A DNA stretch of 64,000 bases from Sisyra terminalis (Eukaryota; Arthropoda; Insecta; Neuroptera; Sisyridae): NCBI GenBank assembly GCA_958496175.1, contig OY292275.1:57799701-57863700 (forward strand). Direction: 5' to 3'. The notes below the pieces were generated by a model, which had not been told where the DNA came from, did no database searches, and was given only the letters and a program-made list of their open reading frames with translations. The position numbers and the translations under genes were made by a program. Of this stretch, positions 60,411 to 64,000 are shown piece by piece. Every line of letters begins with the position of its first letter. The stretch's first letter is position 1.

Positions 60411-61019
60411 TACAATTTGAAATGCATATGAAAAAGCTACACTTCATTTTAAGGATGTTATGGAGGTACAATCGAAGATAAATGGACAATTGGAGATTAA
60501 TTATTTGATATATTTAACCATTTTCGCTTTATACTATGTACTCATGAGTGTGACAAAGACAAATTATTCGTCTCATTTTTATCTAGCCAACTATAGTACC
60601 ATTGCTTGTATTATACATAAGACGGTAGGCCTTATTTGACTGACTACAGGTTGCCAGTCTTGCTTATTAATTCATTAAGTAACAAGCACATTTTCGGTTA
60701 TGCAAAAATTTAATGCAAAATTAGTTCTCCAAAATTTAAACTACATTTTACGAAAGTTTGGGATACTAAGTAGCATTTTTTTTGCTAATAAAATAAATTT
60801 AGTCTTTTCGATCCCCAAATCTCCATAAAATTACATGGAAAATCATAGTATTTTTTAATTGCAATAACTTTTTAACGACTTAGTGAATTGGTTCGAATTT
60901 TTCACAAGAGCTTTAACGTTGAATAATGAAAATTATACTAAATATTTATTTGTCTTGTACTATTTTAACATACCTCCATAACATCTTTAAGTTGGAAGAA
61001 GGAATGGAAACATACTGAA

Positions 61020-61115
61020 TTAGTGAAGGTGGTTGACAGGAAATTGGATCCAAGCAGCCCAAGACCGAGAGAAATGGAAAAGGTCTTTATTCAAGAGTGA
61101 AGCTCAGGAAGTCGG
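61020..61115 (+). mobile_element. LINE tail fragment
   Basis: The frame AAQDREKWKRSLFKSEAQEV matches the 'A.DR..WR' end of insect non-LTR retrotransposon ORF2 proteins. Nothing else of the element is left. Confidence 0.4.
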
Positions 61116-61515
61116 GAGTAATATACAAAATATTATTATGAGAATTATTCGAAATTTCCAGGAATACAACTGCCAATTATGATTTAGAGATTTCACGATG
61201 TCAATTTTAGTAAATCTAATGAAACTTGGGTAAATTTTTAAACAATGAAATAATAAAAGGAAATTTTTGGCAAGATATAGAGCTTTTTCAACCACCTGCT
61301 TTGTCCAATCATGAACAAAAGATTATGATAGTATTGTATCAGACCAAAGTAGTAAAAATAAAAGAAATATGAATTTTTAACACATATTCTTTCCCTGATT
61401 TTTCAGGAAAAGGAGCAAAGATCTACATTCTCTTTTTCCCTGCCCTTATTTATAAATTAAATTTGGAAAAAAAATTAAGAAATAAAATCAAATTATCTTG
61501 TGATATATTTATATA

Positions 61516-62126
61516 TTAGGTTGGAAAAAAGAGCTTTCAGAGTTTTATTTTATAAGTTCAGATTGACCGATTTAGGTCAAATATACACCGATTTTTTCTA
61601 TAACTTCCCACCATTTTAATGGTAGCTTTTTAATGCCTCTTTTATAGAAGTCTTGGCCCCATTTTACAATCTTTTCTTGATGCCAAATTCTTATCACTAA
61701 GAAAGTTTCGCAATGCAAAAAAAGATGGCACTCACTTGGTGCCAAGCCCGGCCTATACCATACGGTGGTTTCCCCTTGTACAATATCCCAAACTACAGAG
61801 CTTTTTCATATAAATAATCTAATTTGAAAGCTTTCGAAGAATTAAGAAAGAAAACGCAAGAATTCGATCAATTTAATATAAATGAAGAATGTGCAGAATA
61901 TTAAATAATAAATTCACTACTAATTTACTATTACTTTAGTAAATTAGCTATAAAAAGCTAAACCAGAAAGCTTTCTTTACCAAATATTTTTCCCCCGACA
62001 CAAAAAAAAAAAGTGTGAAAAGCTCTTCGATTTCCATACGAAATTAAAAGCCCTATCCTATTTCTCCTTCTTATGCATTCAAAAAACGTTCTTTCTCAAT
62101 TTGATTAAAAAATTTTTTCCAACCTT
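61516..62126 (-). mobile_element. Degenerate mariner element
   Basis: The ends TTAGGTTGGAAAAAA (61516) and TTTTTTCCAACCTTTA (to 62126) are mariner-type inverted repeats. On the minus strand three successive frames read mariner transposase: PGLAPSECHLFLHCETFL, then LSDKNLASRKDCKMGPRLL, then KWGQDFYKRGIKKLPLKWWE followed by VIEKIGVYLT and a stop. The third catalytic acid of the family (LAPSD.HLF) is Glu here. The N-terminal two thirds are missing. Confidence 0.75.
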
Positions 62127-63020
62127 TATTTTTTTTTGCTCTATTCCGCTTTAAACAAATGTAATCAATTTTTCATTTGATATAGTGCCCACGAAGTAAA
62201 AAGAAAAAAAGCTTTGAATGTTCAAACAACAGTTTCGTTCCCATCTAACAGCTCAGTCCACCCCCGCGGCCTCCCTCAACCCCGACGGCCCTTTTTTTTC
62301 GGCCAGCTAATAAAATTTAACAATCTCGACCGAATAAATTTTTACAATCTTCGCAAATCTGTGCAGACCATAATTTTTTAATTTACCCTCCACGTTATTT
62401 TTGAATAAATCAATTGTAATTTTTATGGGCGGTAATAAAACGCGAGCTTTGAGCTTTTCGGAAAGGAGCTAGCTATTAGATCAAGATTTGATTAAAATTT
62501 TTCACTTGCTAAAATCATAAATTTTAGTTGACCGGGTGTGCCGGGCGGGTGGAATATATCTATGGGGGACAATAGACTGGAGGATTAGAGATGGGAAGGA
62601 TGTTTTTTTGATAAACTTTTGTAATAAAATCATTTCGAATCAATTTGCAATTTTGACGGAAAATTTATGGGCGAGCTTTTGGCTGAGGCACACGTGTGTT
62701 ATCTGTGACTGTCGATATTTTTCGAGGGAAACATTGGCATCCGTTTTCATTATGAATTTCAATGTCACAACGTTGGCGTTCATTAAAAAATAATTTTATC
62801 AAATAATTTGATTTGTGTACGTGAATTTTGACATGTTTGAAGAGATAACTAAATTAATTTCATCTCTTTCTACATAGAATTTTCTGAATCAAATAAATAC
62901 ATTGAAATTTTCAATTAAGAATCCACGCAAAATTTTACCCAAGGGGTGGCATTTTCCAACGGGTTTTCAAGGGAATCAAGCATTAAAACCAATCAAGAAA
63001 AATTATTTTATAATTATTAA
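62127..63020. other. Unassigned, partly GC-rich single-copy DNA
   Basis: Two GC-rich blocks (62255-62310 and 62525-62610) stand out. A + strand frame at 62536-62793 (85 codons) has no splice context or recognised motif. Nothing firm. Confidence 0.3.
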
Positions 63021-63024
63021 TAAC

Positions 63025-63060
63025 TAGCTGACCCCCGCGACTTCGTCTGCGTAACGTATT
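63025..63060 (+). repeat. Possible dispersed-repeat terminus
   Basis: The segment CTAGCTGACCCCCGCGACTT followed by CGTCTGCG resembles a terminal sequence commonly dispersed in arthropod genomes. I could not assign it to a family from the sequence alone. Confidence 0.3.
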
Positions 63061-63236
63061 TTATTTTTCTTATTTCTTTTACGAAAAATATAATCATACT
63101 TAAAAGCACTTCACACTCTTGAAAAGGATACATTTAATAAACTGTTGCAAAGAATAAAATAGTTCTATGTAATAATCAATTAATTTTCAAAAAATATTTA
63201 TAAATATCTAAAAGAATATGTTCAATTGCGTATACC

Positions 63237-63375
63237 TACGGTAGGTGTACCTCAAGGTTTATAAATCACACAGGTTGCCCCATTATAAAAAAAATGACGT
63301 CATACGAAGAATTTTGAAATTTGAATCAGTCTGAAGATATGTAAGATATATAAACCTTGGGTATACCTACCATGA
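63237..63375. repeat. Short imperfect inverted repeat
   Basis: GGTAGGTGTACCTCAAGGTT at 63240 is mirrored by AACCTTGGGTATACCTACC at 63353, with about 85 bp between arms. It could be a small MITE or a hairpin. Confidence 0.4.
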
Positions 63376-64000
63376 ACCAAATAATCCGTAAATCAATCAG
63401 CATCTATACATAAATGAAAAATATCGCCAAGTTCAATAAATTCGGTCTTAATTATGACTAAAAAAAGTCAAAAGTTATCAAAATACTCGCGTGAAAGTAA
63501 CCCCATCTTCCTTTTTCGATTCCCGAATGAACCTTTTTCCAAAAACTATTACACTATTGCATTGTACAACACAACCGCGAAATTGAAATTTGTACAATTG
63601 CACGAAACCCAGTTCTTCCATAATCATGTATAACCATTATGTATCTTTAAACTTATTATTAAAATATCTGAATTTCAACTATATAATTAAACCATATTGG
63701 ATAGTCAAGAGTTCACCATACACGATTTGGCGTATGCCTTTTGCTCTGGAACAGGATTTTAAATTTCTTTTATCATAATGATATGATTATTTATTATTTA
63801 TCATTATGATGATTTCTGGCTGGAATTGCGAATTTTTTTCGTGATCTCTTTCACGCACTTGTAAATAAAAGATATTGTCCCCCCCCAATAAAAAAATCCT
63901 GAATCTGCCCTTGTCTGTTAGGGTAGGAATTTTCAAAAAAAAATCTTATCACATGCCCACTTCCTATAAGGAATACACCGAATATTAAAATTTCAATAGT

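Overview
This window looks like nuclear genomic DNA from an arthropod, most probably an insect. It is about 70% A+T, all genes are split by introns, and many introns are only 50-100 bp. The interspersed DNA is dominated by hAT, mariner/Tigger-like and jockey-like elements. I cannot name the order or species. There are no bacterial features: no operons, rRNA genes or CRISPR arrays. I found no convincing tRNA gene.

Gene-dense left part (1-21 kb). A 5'-truncated TTC39C gene runs on the + strand (34-2274). It converges on a complete minus-strand SUN-domain gene of the SPAG4/SUN3 type (2649-4834). The minus strand then carries SLC25A38, the mitochondrial glycine carrier (6116-7404, possibly with an extra 5' exon at 8251-8331), and a QRICH2/DUF4795 sperm-protein homologue in ten exons (10760-15685). 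The second QRICH2 intron holds a hAT transposon that was itself hit by a jockey-like LINE; the LINE target-site duplication is still perfect.

Right part (19-54 kb). One large minus-strand gene, an ANKFN1 / wide awake (wake) orthologue, spans about 34.5 kb. I assembled ten coding exons with matching phases, giving about 1529 residues: a novel N-terminal exon, ankyrin repeats, a fibronectin III domain, the conserved middle region and a C-terminal RA-like domain. Its two largest introns (10.5 and 18.8 kb) are crowded with foldback elements, MITEs, LINE remnants and two satellite-like tandem arrays with units near 0.4 kb. One array stops 21 bp from a splice donor.

Far right (53.7-64 kb). No gene was recognised. 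The stretch holds MITEs, LINE fossils, a degenerate mariner, a second copy of a large palindromic hAT-like family and unassigned AT-rich DNA.

The genes do not form a pathway. Two neighbours (the SPAG4-like SUN protein and QRICH2) belong to families with sperm roles. The most unusual structures are a palindromic element family with about 0.5 kb arms and 8-bp target duplications, several inverted-repeat elements sharing a motif that resembles a hammerhead-ribozyme core, and two candidate alternative 5' exons (SLC25A38 and wake). I found no clear new molecular system.
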